Positions 34,183-45,900 of a stretch of DNA of 64,000 nt are shown one piece after another. The notes beneath the pieces are model-generated. The model had not been told where the DNA came from and made no database searches. It worked only from the letters and a program-made list of their open reading frames with translations. The stretch comes from Phoronis australis (taxonomy: Eukaryota; Phoronida; Phoronidae), in NCBI GenBank assembly GCA_002633005.1, contig NMRA01000567.1, forward strand, positions 6,954 to 70,953. The letters run 5' to 3'. The position numbers and the translations under genes were made by a program. Position 1 is the stretch's first letter; the number at the start of each line of letters is the position of its first letter.

Positions 34183-35658
34183 TAGTTCAGTCATTCTAGG
34201 GCTCCAGAGGGCCCAACCTAGAAAAAATTGCAACAGAAGGTTTTTTGCATGAATGGCATCTTCAAACATCCCTTGGTGTCAGAAAAAAAAATCTACCGAA
34301 ATCGGAGTGGCGGAAGTCGGTTTTTCAAGATGGCCGACAAAATGGCCGACAAAACCGGTGATTACTGTTTTCTGGCATATTACTCTTATGTAACAGCTAA
34401 AAATAAAACAATAAAGTTTGTCATTGATTATATACTTTTCATAACAGGCATACCAATCAAAAGATGCCAATTTTCCGTAAAATAAAACCAATATGGCCGA
34501 CAAAATGGCGGCCGAAACGGCAATTTGGTACATGTTGCAAGATTTCTTTTTATATTTTGCCCTGAAAATGGCAAAAGTTTTATTCTTTTGTAAGTTAGAC
34601 AATTGAAAATATCTGGACCTTACAATTGGTCACTGGTTTGCGAGAAAAAATTCAAGATGGCTGACAAAATGGCCGCCAAAANTTTCAATTTCCAGCAAAC
34701 ACGGTGATGCATGTAATCGACGGCGGTTCTTTCCTTCACCGTATTCCATGGCCTAGAGGTGCAATGTATCAGTCATTTGGTAGAGCTTATGTGGATTACA
34801 TCAGCAAGTGCACCCACCCTATTGTTGTTTTTGATGGTTACTGAGATGGACCATCAACTAAAGATGTCTCTCATGTTCGAAGACTGTGTGGGGTGGTTGG
34901 AACTTCAATGGTGACATGGTGATCAAGTAAAAAAGGAACATTTTTGGCAAAAAACAAAAACAAACGATTCACTCACTTCTTGTCAAGTTTGCTAAGACAT
35001 GCTGATTGCACAGTGGTACAAGCTCAAGGTGACGCAGATGTTTTAATTGTAGAAACAGCAGTAGAGAACGCAGCGCAAGGTCCAACTACCCTTATTGCAG
35101 ACGATAAAGACTTGTTGGTTCTTTAGCGTTACCATGCTACTTCACAACAAATTTCATGTTCATGAAATTTGACAAGAGACACCAAAGCAAGAGGAGAGTC
35201 TGGGACATCAAGGAACTACAGTTGTCTCTTGGTGCCAAAACTTGCGCAGTTTTGCCATTTGCGCATGCAATAGGTGGTTGCAACACAACATTACAGCTGT
35301 TCGGTATTAGCAAAGGCTCTCCCATTCAAGAAACTGCGTGATCGAAAATTCTGCAAAACTCTAGTAAGAGTATTCAGTAGACACATGCAGCTGAAGCAAG
35401 ACATATTTGAAGCTGGTAAGAGTTGTATCTGTGCTTCATGGCGGTACTGGCTCTGGAAATTTGGATGACTTGCAATAGTTGTAGTGCGCATCAGAAAATC
35501 TGGCGGCCATTTTGTCCGCCATCTTGAAAAACCAACTTCCGCCACTCCGATTCCGGTAGACTTTTTTTTTCCCAGTAAGGGGTGCGAAAGGATACGATTT
35601 ATGCAATAAAACCTTCTGTTGCAATTTTTTCCGGGTTATCCGTAGAATGACTGGACTA
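34183..35658 (+). mobile_element. 1.48 kb DNA transposon with long TIRs and a broken XPG/FEN-like nuclease gene
   Basis: The ends are inverted repeats of about 150 bp: CAGTCATTCTA (34188-34198) against TAGAATGACTG (35643-35653), AAAAATTGCAACAGAAGGTTTT against its complement near 35602-35623, and CGGAGTGGCGGAAGT..GGTTTTTCAAGATGGC against its complement near 35516-35551. The left side holds three ~160 bp-spaced AAGATGGCCGACAAAATGGCC units. The middle holds a nuclease-like pseudogene. From memory, Academ-superfamily transposons carry XPG-like nuclease genes, so an Academ relative is my best guess. A target duplication is not clear. One N at 34682. Confidence 0.65.
34707..35478 (+). pseudogene. 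Transposon-encoded XPG/FEN (PIN-like) nuclease, disrupted
   Basis: Successive blocks match a nuclease-like protein family common in invertebrate transposons. These are IDGGSFLHRIPWPRG (about 34716), VVFDGY then a TGA (34842) then DGPSTKDVSHVRR, KNKNKRF (about 34950), QGDADVLIVETAV and ADDKDLLVL followed by a TAG at 35124. In a second frame come WDIKELQ and FAHAIGGCNTTLQLFG (about 35245-35300), back in the first frame KKLRDRKFCKT, and in a third frame LHGGTGSGNLDDLQ (about 35434-35475). At least three stops (34842, 34920, 35124) and three frame changes make it non-functional. GDAD and ADD are candidate metal-binding acidic residues. The usual Asp of GCDTT is Asn here. It would act on DNA during transposition if intact. 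Confidence 0.6.
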
Positions 35659-38600
35659 AAACACACAGAAACGGTAATGGACGTGGTTGAGTTAAAACCC
35701 AGCTGAGGAATTATTAACTAATTAACAAATAAAAATCGACATAACTGCAATCGTGTACGCCTGTTGACCATTGTGAATGTACGAGACGTCGTGGTGGCCT
35801 GGTTCATAAAATCTCGTAACGTGGAAGTCGCACCCTTGTGACTGATGGTCGCAGCAGCTGGGTTATAAAATAGGTCAATTGTCTGCTGGTTCAGTATAAC
35901 TTGTTGCAACACAATGTACGGGTAGTGTAAACTTATAACAGCTCAACGACAACTGCGACTTGGTTTAGCGTCTGCAAAAAGGTTACGACTGATTCGTTGC
36001 GACTTCACTACACGTGAACCAGGTTAAAGTCGCAGACTTTGTTTTTTTATGCGAGCCAAACAGATACAAACGTATGCATTTATTAATGTATTATTTATTA
36101 GTAATTTATAAGAAAAGTAGAGAGGCTAGTGGAGGTGTAGTCTTCTTTTACCACCTCGGCCCCACTGGCACTGAAGTGCAATCATTTGGTGTGTACGTAT
36201 CGATGCTTCGGATGAGGAAGATGTGAACAAACCAAAAATTGGAGAAGTATAAAAAAATGATAGGCAAACAGAAAACGCCCGGCGTTTTAACCACGCGTGA
36301 TATAGTAATGTCTATATAATTAATATGCGACGTGTGAACGCATCTCAACGTTCTTCACTTCAAATATCAGCCAGTTAAAAGTATGCAGAGATTAAAATGC
36401 TATAATTCATCGGGTCCAGTACACATTGAAAGAATCTTTGACGTCACCAGGTACTAATTATCCAGAGAACAAACAACAAGTCATTGAAATGACAATCGCG
36501 CAGCCTCAAAAACAAAAAGCAAAGACAATAGGTGCAAGTAATCACTGTGTGTCTACATGTATGTCTTGAAGAGACGATATATGACACGTGTCGAGATCGG
36601 ATAAAATTAGACAATGTGGAAGAAGTGTTTTACCTGTTTTTACATTGTCCATATAAAGAGTCCAGCGTTTGGTGCATGAAGAGACTAGATATGTCCCTGG
36701 TAAGATGACTGGAAGAGATAACGACCATGTTGATGTGGCTACATAGAATTGGACTGTTTTATAGGTTACGACGCACGTAACGTGTCTTAAAGGGCCGGGA
36801 GGGATCACGTGAATGACACTCGCAGATCACTTTCTAAACATCAACATCAACATCAAAATACATTTCTTGACAGTTTTAAAAAAATGCCGGGCAGTTTTGG
36901 AAAATTTTGCTGCGCATGCCTTCATTGCGAATTCAAGGGAGACGAATGGCCAGCGAATATTGAACCAATTTTGTTTAACTCTTATATTGACGTTAAAGCC
37001 TTTTTGAATAAAGGCTATGTTTCGAAGCCAGAGAGTGGGACTTGCTTCGGTCTCGGGACAAGAGCAAAAGTAACAGAACCTCGTACTAAAAAAACTATAA
37101 AAGCTGCATAATTTAACAAAGTCTTGAATGATGTTTACATCATGTGATCACACTCCTCCGCCGATTGGTCGGTCAGACACCACATTGATTAACACCTGGA
37201 CGAGTGGTTAATTGCTTGCCCAGAATGCAAATGAAGCATGGAGAAAACGTGCACGGGACATAGCATGCAGGTTGTTTCAGCTATGTAAAATACCCGCGTT
37301 ATGACAGTATACAGATCAGTTATGATCAATAGCACAGACCGGGTCGCCTATGAAATTGTAGTAGCAGTGTGCTCTCTCATGGCAAAAACTTTTGACGTTT
37401 TTGACCTTTCATTTGTGTCCCATGTATCGCCATCTTTGAAAACCATGATTGTGATTCATGTTTAATTAATTACTTGAAAGAGAAGATTCACCGCTGCTAA
37501 ATTGATGGATTAAAGTTTCAAGTTTGTGATTTTTTATTTATTCTTTACTTAGATTGAGTGGCTTGCTCAGTGGGCACCACTCCATTTAAACGGTGCTTAG
37601 TTAAAAATATGTACAAGAGACACAATGAATAATACAAACGTAAACATTGCTAAGTGAATTTAATAAAGTGTTCATACAGAGAACGGTCGCAGAACTCTTG
37701 CGGAAATGGCCGAGCATTTACGGAATGAAGCATACACACGTAGAGGTAAAAATATTTACTGAAAAAAGCGTTTATCCTGAACAACAGATAACCACAAGTG
37801 GGTGTACGCAGGTGCAATTAGCAACAGCTAAAAGCCACAATTTCACTTCAGATTAATGCACTTTACCGTCATGTGAAGGAAGTCGATGACTCTCCACTGA
37901 GCTGATAACGTTAGCCACGCCTCCAACAGCGTGGAACACCCGAAAACGAACAATACGAATAGTTTTGTTTACAAAAAAGCAATAGTCCTTTGAATGCTAT
38001 GGATTGTTTCGTCAATATCACAAACTGTCTGATCGATACATGTCTAATACACTGCATGCATGTATCCTACCCTAGTCGACCTATAATTCACTTTACATTG
38101 GCTGTTTTGATTTTTTGTTGGTTATTGGAGTGGATTTCATAAATCAGATCAAAACCTACAGGCTTGTCACTGAAACAGGCTTGGCCTTTCACCCAATACG
38201 CCTAAAATTATCTATTATTCTCCTAAAATTTTTAATTGGTATTCAAAAACAAAACATTTGTTCTGTGCTATATAGACTTATGTTCGTTTTGCTTTTTGTA
38301 CTTCAGTTGCGAATGTAGGCTCACATGCATGTTGTGAACGGTTTCAGTCTTGTCTAGTATACAAATATATACCGATACCATACCCCGGCGGATGTCATTG
38401 CTCTCCCGAAGACCAGCGAAGTACTTTTGATTCCGCGTAGTAATGGCAGCACCTTCAAGCCCACTCTCCGTGTATACTGCGTTTTGTTGGTAAATGCACG
38501 GTACTGATATAAACCTTGTCCTGCAGATTGTATCTTCGTATTATGCTGGTTATAGGAAACTAATTCATTATTTACAGAATAAAAACAAAATAACAACCCA

Positions 38601-39252
38601 ACGGTGTTTTGTGTATTCTCGACAGCCTTTTTAAATGCTAAAGTTAAACGACGTCTATCAAGCTGACTTTCACTTGACTTTCAAATAAGGAAGTTACGCA
38701 ATCAGGAACTTACAAAATATTTTTCGCTTTCACGAAGCCGATGGCGCGCTGAAGGCTGGAACGAGGCTACTAAACTACTAGCCTATATCTTGAGCAAAAA
38801 TGCGGCCGTTGAAGTGATTGGTCGAGGAGCTTGAACTGTGAAACATAATTCACTGGGAATATTTTGGTCACAAGCAGTGCAAGTTATGGTCTTACGGTCT
38901 ACGGAACACAGCCCTGTGTTCGTTTTTCACAGGTTTCAAGACATTATCTATTTCCGGTTGGTTTATACGAGCGTGGCAAACTTCTTGAAATCTTTGACTT
39001 TGTATAATTCTTCCAGTTCCTACAACGCAGATAATTTAGGTTATTTAACGAAATGGCTTTCAGACTGTAGATTTGCAGCACGTTATATTTGTCTATACAA
39101 TTAACTCCTGTTCGAACATCAATTTTGTTTGTAAATTTCGCACGCTTACTGGCAGACAATTTACCACGAGCCCGCAAATTCTATTTCGTGCTCGAAGAGC
39201 CAATTACGACAACAACGTGAGCATTACTTTTTGTATTTCTTCTGTTTTGTAG
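35659..39252. other. Intron 1, distal part: no gene recognised
   Basis: A 100-codon opening at 36809-37111 (+) contains FCCACLHCEF, but I recognise no family and give it no call. The last ~50 bases form the pyrimidine-rich acceptor region of exon 2. Confidence 0.4.
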
Positions 39253-40139
39253 GTTTTGGAATGACAACACCAAGAACTGTGGCAGGAAAAGTGTGTCTTA
39301 TATTGTACGGATTCCTCGGATGCGCTGGCGCCATTTTGTTTTTCAACCTTTTTTTAGAACGTATCATCACATTCCTGGCATACATTTTACGTTCTTTACA
39401 CGAACGGGAGTTAAGGAGAAAGGGTTTACTGGCGCCAAGGGACGGGCGAAGAGGTTCCCATACTTCCGAGGAGAGTTTGGACGACTGGAAACCCTCAGTT
39501 TATTGGGTGATGTTGATATTATTCATTTCCGCCGTTGTCATAGCGTGTTGCGCATCGGCCATGTATAGTCCCGTTGAAGAAGAAATGACTTATTTCGACG
39601 CGTTTTATTTTAGTTTTGTTGCATTTGCCACTATCGGTTTTGGAGATTACATCGTCAGTCAACACGACTCTTATAAGAACACGAATGCTCACCTCTACCG
39701 GATGGGGAATTTCATTTTTATCGTGTTAGGGTGTTGCTGTGTGTACAGTTTGTTTAACGTTACTTCTATTGTGATAAAACAGTTTCTGAACTGGCTAATA
39801 CGGCGCATGGATTGTCGCTGTTGTTACAAAAAGAAGCCAGTCGTCAGAAGGAATGCAATAACGCCCGGAAGCAACCTAGCCAAGTCGCGATCGCGAAGTT
39901 TGGATCTCGCCGAGATCGACTCTACCTACGATAGTGACCCGGAGAGACGAGGCTCCGGAGAAATGATCTCAATGACCGACTTTTTGAAGTCAAACAAAAT
40001 CACCCTCGCCATGATGCAGAAACAGCTGCATGAGTCAGCCAACCGTCAACAGACCTCCCAACAAAACGGAAGCGGATTTCAGGGAGGCTGTGGGCCGCTA
40101 GCCATCTTAAATAAAAAGTTGGGACAAGACGAGGTTTGA
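39253..40139 (+). CDS. KCNK13: THIK-type two-pore-domain K+ channel, exon 2 (filter 1 to C-terminus)
   Basis: Second and last coding exon (residues 112-406 and TGA stop). The acceptor is a pyrimidine-rich tract ending TTTTGTAG at 39252. Joining G6378 to GT at 39253 restores the glycine codon of filter motif TIGFG (110-114). TM2 lies at about 124-146 and ends FFNLFLER. A cytosolic loop with basic RRKG follows, then DWKPSVYWVML and TM3 (about 194-213), CCASAMYSPVE, pore helix 2 with ATIGFGD (237-243), and TM4 (about 262-285) with VYSLFNV. The cytosolic tail has Cys-rich CRCC, a serine/arginine stretch (SRSRS 323-327), the THIK-signature GEMISM (347-352) and KQL (368-370), and a final LAILNKKLG. 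The 406 aa length is close to the vertebrate proteins (about 408-430 as I recall). Two pore loops with GFG filters and the conserved tail make the family call very secure. The paralogue assignment (KCNK12 versus KCNK13) is not resolvable here. Confidence 0.95.
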
Positions 40140-42122
40140 TAGAGATACGATCATTTAAAAAACATATCAATTGGCATAGCAGTATCTAATGGAAAGAAGC
40201 CATCTCTCGGTTTTGACACATGCAGACGCGGTCGAATTCAGCTTCGGTCGGTCGCCAAAATATCGAAAACTCGTCCTTACGTTCAGTTTGTTGTTCGCTT
40301 TGTCTTTCATTAATTTTCTTCGTTTTTTACGAGTTATGGAGTTGAACGAAATCTGTTTATACTTAAACTCACACGTTCATCGAGTGGGCGATCTTTTTCG
40401 AAGATGATAATCGGTACCGTAATCACGAATAAGAATGCCAGTGTTGCTCATGCCTGGCGAAAAACCGAGAGTTGCTTTCCCATTGCCGGCAATTTTTTGT
40501 ACACTGAATTCTGCTCAACACCAAGACATCTCTCGCATTTTGCAAGAGCTGTGGTTCCATCCTACAATGTGTAGTACATACTAAGACGTTATGTACGCTT
40601 TAAGTTGTCGCTAACAATCATACTGGCGAAAAATGTGTACGACTTAGGTAAGTCAAAATCCCTATCCATTTGTCAGTGTAACGCCTCAGACTTAAGCGAA
40701 TTAAGACCTACAGCTGGCAAAATACAGTTTAACCTGAATTTGCCGTAAAAAAGGAATCTTGATTTTCAAAAGCAATAACCAATATTTAGTTCGACAGATA
40801 TAAAAGAGCGTAGGTCACGTGATCAATTACTACATTCACCATGTTACGAGACAGCTGATGAGGGGAGATAATTTGTATGTTTTGAAAAGATTTCTGAACG
40901 CTTTGATTCGTGTAAAAGTAAAAATAAGGGGGTCGAACTGTCTATTGAAGAAAACAATAGCACTCTTTCAGTTAAATATATCCTTTAGAACCAGGTTATT
41001 CTAACATTCCCTTGTTTATTTGGTCACGAAATATTCATTTTACATTCTTTTTATATCTGGAACCAAACGCTTTCTGGTGGAAAACAAGGTGGTTTTTGAT
41101 ATGCCAGGTTTTAAGGGGAAAGACAAGATGTAGGAAGTGCTGCAAACGTTGCGATGAAACTCAATCGCAGGCCTATACAGTGGTCTCGTACATATTATAT
41201 AGTCTAACGTTTCCTGTCAAGTTACCTAGTGGCACCTACATTCTGAAAACTAAATGAAGGGCATAAATCCAACGATTTGAGAGGATCAGCTGAGGGACGC
41301 TGATTATCAGGATAATTGAAAAACATCCCGACTGGTTATAAGGTGACTGAAGGGAATTACGTTAGCTAGCACAAATTACTATGTCGCACGTGAAGACTGA
41401 AAATGATTATCATGATTACTTTTGGGGGCTATTGCATCTCTTCAAATTATGGTTAAATTCGTGTATAGCATAAATGGATTTATAGATGCTTAGAAACGTT
41501 TAGACAATCAAATAGAGAATAACGGGCGCAAAAAGTAGGAATTTAGATAAAATATACCGCGTGCTTTAATGACATAAATTACAGTTTACAGATTGTAATG
41601 TATCTTTTTATTGACTTAGAAGTGGCGAGTGAATAGAATACCGTAGCTTAACAGTGTGATGCTCACGATTTGGCTGCATCGTAGAATGGGCAAAGCGAAA
41701 CAAGGATGGTACTGATGTGAATGTCATGGGAACCTTCGTTTATTACTAAGGAAATATGTTCATAACTTCAGTAGTGTAATGCCTAGAGCGTCTTCTGTTG
41801 ACCTTGTGCAGAAATTAACAACAGGCTTGTGGATCATCTAGAATAAAAGCATACAGTAGAAAATCTTAAGTCAAATAAATAAAACTACCAGAGTCGAAGC
41901 CGTTAGTAAGCGTATAAACTTTTTGTTACAGATGATGAGCTAAAATTCTCATCATTTATTCAGTTTTACAGGCTTTTTGCAGAATTATTTAGTAATTGAA
42001 TTTTAATGGCTTATTCCATCAAGTGACGTCATCGAAATCCAATTTATCACGCCTTATCACCGTGATGAAAATTGACAATTGGAGATAGTGTAACAGACTA
42101 GCTAGTAATTAAGAAATAATGA
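40140..42122 (+). other. Probable 3' UTR and downstream sequence of the K2P gene
   Basis: No second coding exon is needed after the TGA at 40137-40139. AATAAA poly(A) signals at 41842-41847 and 41874-41883 would give a 3' UTR of about 1.7 kb. Other ORFs here are short and featureless. Confidence 0.35.
41842..41883 (+). terminator. Candidate poly(A) signal cluster
   Basis: AATAAA at 41842 and two overlapping AATAAA at 41874 and 41878. They lie downstream of the channel stop on the same strand. No clear GU-rich element follows, so this is tentative. Confidence 0.25.
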
Positions 42123-42677
42123 CTAGGAATGCATTGACCAAATGAAAGCATGGTCTATTAAAATAGTGTTTTCTTTCATCAGCGCACTATTTTCTAAAAG
42201 CTGGGTTTTATGGTTTCCCGCTTGCAAATTTTGAATTAATTTTTGCCATTTGATGTTGTCAGAGTAGATAAACGACCACGTCGCGTTCTGACGCCGTAAT
42301 CTGCGTATATTCATGAGTTGGGTCGTTATTGATTGATGTACCGGTATATCAAAATGAGTCATGTAAACATTGGCAGAGGTTCTCTTGTAGTCCCCCACGC
42401 ACGCCTCGATACTGAATGCATGCAGCCGTATAGCCTCTGTGACATTTCCGAAACCAAATACATGTATTCCTGGCTGACCGAGTAACAGAAGTCCATTCGG
42501 AACATCGAGTATTTTCGTAGCCCATAACGTTAAATCCTCGTGAGAGACCGTCCAGAGTTGCCACTGGGACAACTCCGGAGGGTCTGGTATCACAGATCTA
42601 TTCGGCTGATTAAATTTTATTGCCCGTGAAGCCGATGGTTTGGTGATAAGAGCTGCCTGAAGAAACATGACTTGCAT
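42123..42677 (-). CDS. Hypothetical single-exon ORF, 184 codons, minus strand
   Basis: This is the longest opening in the window outside the channel. The frame is open from 42710. The first ATG is at 42677 and starts MQVMFLQAALITK; the stop is at 42123. The product is of mixed composition (LSQWQLWTVSHEDLTLWATK, FGFGNVTEAIRLHAF, RRLRRQNATWSFIYSD), without low complexity, clear membrane segments or any family I recognise. It could be a coding exon of an unidentified minus-strand gene, a lineage-specific gene, a relic, or chance. By my rough estimate, openings of this length should arise by chance in well under one case per 64 kb of AT-rich DNA. No upstream promoter or splice partner was identified. 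Confidence 0.3.
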   Translation of the reverse strand: MQVMFLQAALITKPSASRAIKFNQPNRSVIPDPPELSQWQLWTVSHEDLTLWATKILDVPNGLLLLGQPGIHVFGFGNVTEAIRLHAFSIEACVGDYKRTSANVYMTHFDIPVHQSITTQLMNIRRLRRQNATWSFIYSDNIKWQKLIQNLQAGNHKTQLLENSALMKENTILIDHAFIWSMHS

Positions 42678-42867
42678 TATCTCAATTTGTGACAACGCAT
42701 GACTGGACAAAGCGTTTTCGATGTAGATAGGCCTGCATTGTGGAGCGTGAGACCCCTGAGGTTCCAGTCAAGTCCTCACTACAATTCCACGTTATGCTCA
42801 AATTATCTCTCGGAGGTGTTTCACATCTGCGTATGTGAGAACTTCAATCGTAACATCAAGTTATATC

Positions 42868-42936
42868 ATGGGCGGCGCATCACAAGGAGGCTACGGGGGC
42901 TTCAGCCCCCACTTTTTTCGGTTCCGCGCCGCCCAT
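42868..42936. mobile_element. 69 bp palindromic mini-element (ATGGGCGGCGC ends)
   Basis: ATGGGCGGCGC (42868-42878) is perfectly inverted-repeated by GCGCCGCCCAT (42926-42936). Inside is GGGGGCTTCAGCCCCC, itself a hairpin. The GC-rich block stands out from its AT-rich flanks. It is likely a minimal MITE or internal deletion product. Confidence 0.55.
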
Positions 42937-45900
42937 GTATACGGCAATGAAAATGGACCGGGATACCCATGTTATAATAAGCGTAAACAAGAGTTTGACA
43001 ACTGGGACAAACTGTAGGCCTACGTCGCGTAGCCGCTATAGCTACAACCTTTGGGACCTGCTAAGCTGAAGCCATGATCTTTACCGTCTCTTGACCAAAT
43101 CACTTTGTTGTTCGCAGATAGATATGAAACAAACCGACCTTTGAGAGCAACCTAAATACAGGTACCTCGGGTATTTCTGTAGCCTCAAATTATCCCGAGG
43201 TGTTTCATATTTGCGCATGTGCGAAATCTAATATTTACAATGGGGGAGCGTGGCCGAGGCCCAGCTATAATCATAGCTATCCATTATGCCAAAAAAGCTA
43301 CAGCGGGGAGACTCGCCACCTCGTCATCACAAGGATCTCTTAAAAGTCGTAACGACCGGGGGGGGGGGGGAATTCGAAAATTGTGGCGAAACGGGATGAA
43401 GGACTACGGTTACATCCGCCACAATAAATAACTGACAAACGGATGTCAAAAGAAACATTATATAACTTCTCAAAATCTCTCTCTGTCTCTGTGCAGCATA
43501 TGAGAGTACTTTTCACACACGTTGTAGTGATGCGCCTAGGCAAATATATATTGTTTGCTCATTTTGATATATCCATAACATGTGGCGCAGGTTTAGGTTA
43601 ATTCCTAACACGTGTTGTCTCATAATTAATTGAGTCTTGTCTGTTGCTCTTGATATGAATTATGGATAGTGGTGAACAGTAACAATCAAATTTCAACAGG
43701 TAAATAACGGTAGAAACCTCTGACCTTTCACTACAAACATGTACAAGCTTGGGGTTCCTACCGACAGAAAAACGCGAAGGGTATTCTATAGTTCCTACGG
43801 TACGCTCACCATCAAAGGTATACGGTATGACTTTACTATACTGATCTGCATAGAAATCCATGATTAGGGGGTAGTGCGATGAACAGGGAACACCACACAT
43901 CATATTTGGAGTCTAGATAGAAATAGAAGTTTGCATAATGGCCTTAAAAACTGTTTTCTGTATCTCGCCATTTCATCGTCACATGATCCCATCACGTGTT
44001 CAAAAACGTACCAAAAGCACATAAGTCAAGAACATACTTTCCTAGTGTTTTATTCAAATCAACTACAGTTCATAACAAAGTAAAAACTCTTGCCCACAAA
44101 TTGCGTGCGTTTGAAACTGTAACGTACTTTATACTGTCGAATGCTGAATTGCCAGATTTAGGGGATACATGTGGCTTCACACTAAAAGACTAAAAATGTG
44201 AAAACATGATTGGAGACCATTGCGATAACCATTTTATGCTGTTATATGTCATCAATTATACATGGGAGAACTCATTTCTCATCTAAGGTTAAGTTAATAA
44301 TTCATTCATTCTACGGTGCCACCGCTCGCTCCATTTATCAATGCGCAAGTACTCTCTGCAGAGAAGCTGAAAGTTATAGTGCTACAAGAGAACAATGAAC
44401 TTGGTCTGGGCAACGGTAAAACGTTGATGCAAATTTCCAAAAGTCGAAGTCCAAAATTGTTTTGGACAGTCAATGACGAACGAAACGACCATCGAAGGTC
44501 TAATATATTCCGGAGCGATGATTAATCCTAATATGTTGCTAAATTTCCTACACGGCTTTGTGTGGTTCCATTTTAAGAAGGTTCCAGGAATTTAAAGGTG
44601 TTCCTTGTGATGCTTTTCTTAGCTTGATTGACAACATCCTCTAAGTAATTAGCCGATTGTAAGTTACTATGGTTTAACAAGTGTTATGCATGTATCTGAG
44701 GGTAACAATTAAAGCACTAAATTAGGTCATTCACGGGTTCACTTTACTGTCATCAGATATTGATTTCTTCTACAGCACTGCCAGAAACCATGTGCGGTGT
44801 ACTTTGCTAGTATTGAGATAATGAATTTTTGTATACGGCAGACTATTATTTTTATCATGGAATTGGTCGATTAAAAGATAATGTTAACTGAAAACATCAA
44901 GTGAACAAACACGTAATCAGTAGCTGCGTATGTAGCATAAACATAGACACGACAAGTGAGAGCTGAAAAAGCTGATTCACGAGACAATAGCTGATTTTAT
45001 TAGCCGTGCCATATTGAAATTGACTTTCCTGCCAGACGGTGGACGACGTTCAGCGCCACCTACATATCCCATGAAACGCGGACGGGAAGTTTCAACCCAC
45101 TGGTATAAACATAGTTTTAACACATTTCCTGCTATCATTAGGCCGCTAAATTTACGCTGCTGTGCAGTGTGATGTACTAATGACTTACGGAAATAAGGCA
45201 AACGCCTTGAAATATCCATGGATGTTCCATACATCTCCCATTGCGAAGAAGAATCTGCAGCTGCGACCTCAGTCGCGCTGCAATTGATAAAGAGGGAGAA
45301 TTTCGATCCCAGCCCGGCGATGTCAAAAAACTAAATTAAATAAATGAAATTAGCTTTAAACAAACAATGGGAGGAGCCGACAGCGGGATTTATTCTTCTG
45401 TTGTCAAATTAATGAACCGCTGTGTAGTGATTGAATTTCTGTCCACCAAATCAGTCGGGATCAAGCGGAAGTTGGTTTCGCGCTCTCATTATTCTAGAGA
45501 GCGCCAACGTGAAAAGTCCGTGTGTATCAATGGACATCAGGTCACATACCGATCACCGTTTGAGTGTAACCTCGGGTTCGACTGTAGCCTCAAGTGAGAC
45601 ATTAGTTGGGAGATGAAACTGTTCGCAATACGTCCCTACGAGACGCAATACTCAAGTAAATCTCAAATATCTGAATAGACACATAATACCACCATGCAGA
45701 CAATATTTTATTAAGTAATACACAGGTGAATCAAATTAAGTACTGGTGAGCAACAAGCCAGGGACAAACCAATCCCAGAGGCAATTGATTTTCCTTCTCC
45801 ATCAACTTATTCCACGTGCCGAAGTAAATAATGCCAGTAAATGACAGATAATGACTGACAATAATGCTGTACTTGTACAAAGTTAATATTTGCCGAGCCA

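Larger units (their letters stand above)
6379..39252 (+). other. 32.9 kb intron of the K2P channel gene (phase 1)
   Basis: The intron begins GTAAGTTT at 6379 and ends TTTTGTAG at 39252. It falls after the first base of the glycine codon of the first pore's GFG, inside the selectivity filter. As I recall, vertebrate KCNK12 and KCNK13 also have a single large coding intron here, which would make the position ancestral. The intron carries the mobile elements listed separately. I see no other convincing exon in it on either strand. Confidence 0.9.

Noticed and set aside
39293-39568. 91-codon + strand opening overlapping exon 2
   Set aside because: Out-of-frame shadow of the channel exon.
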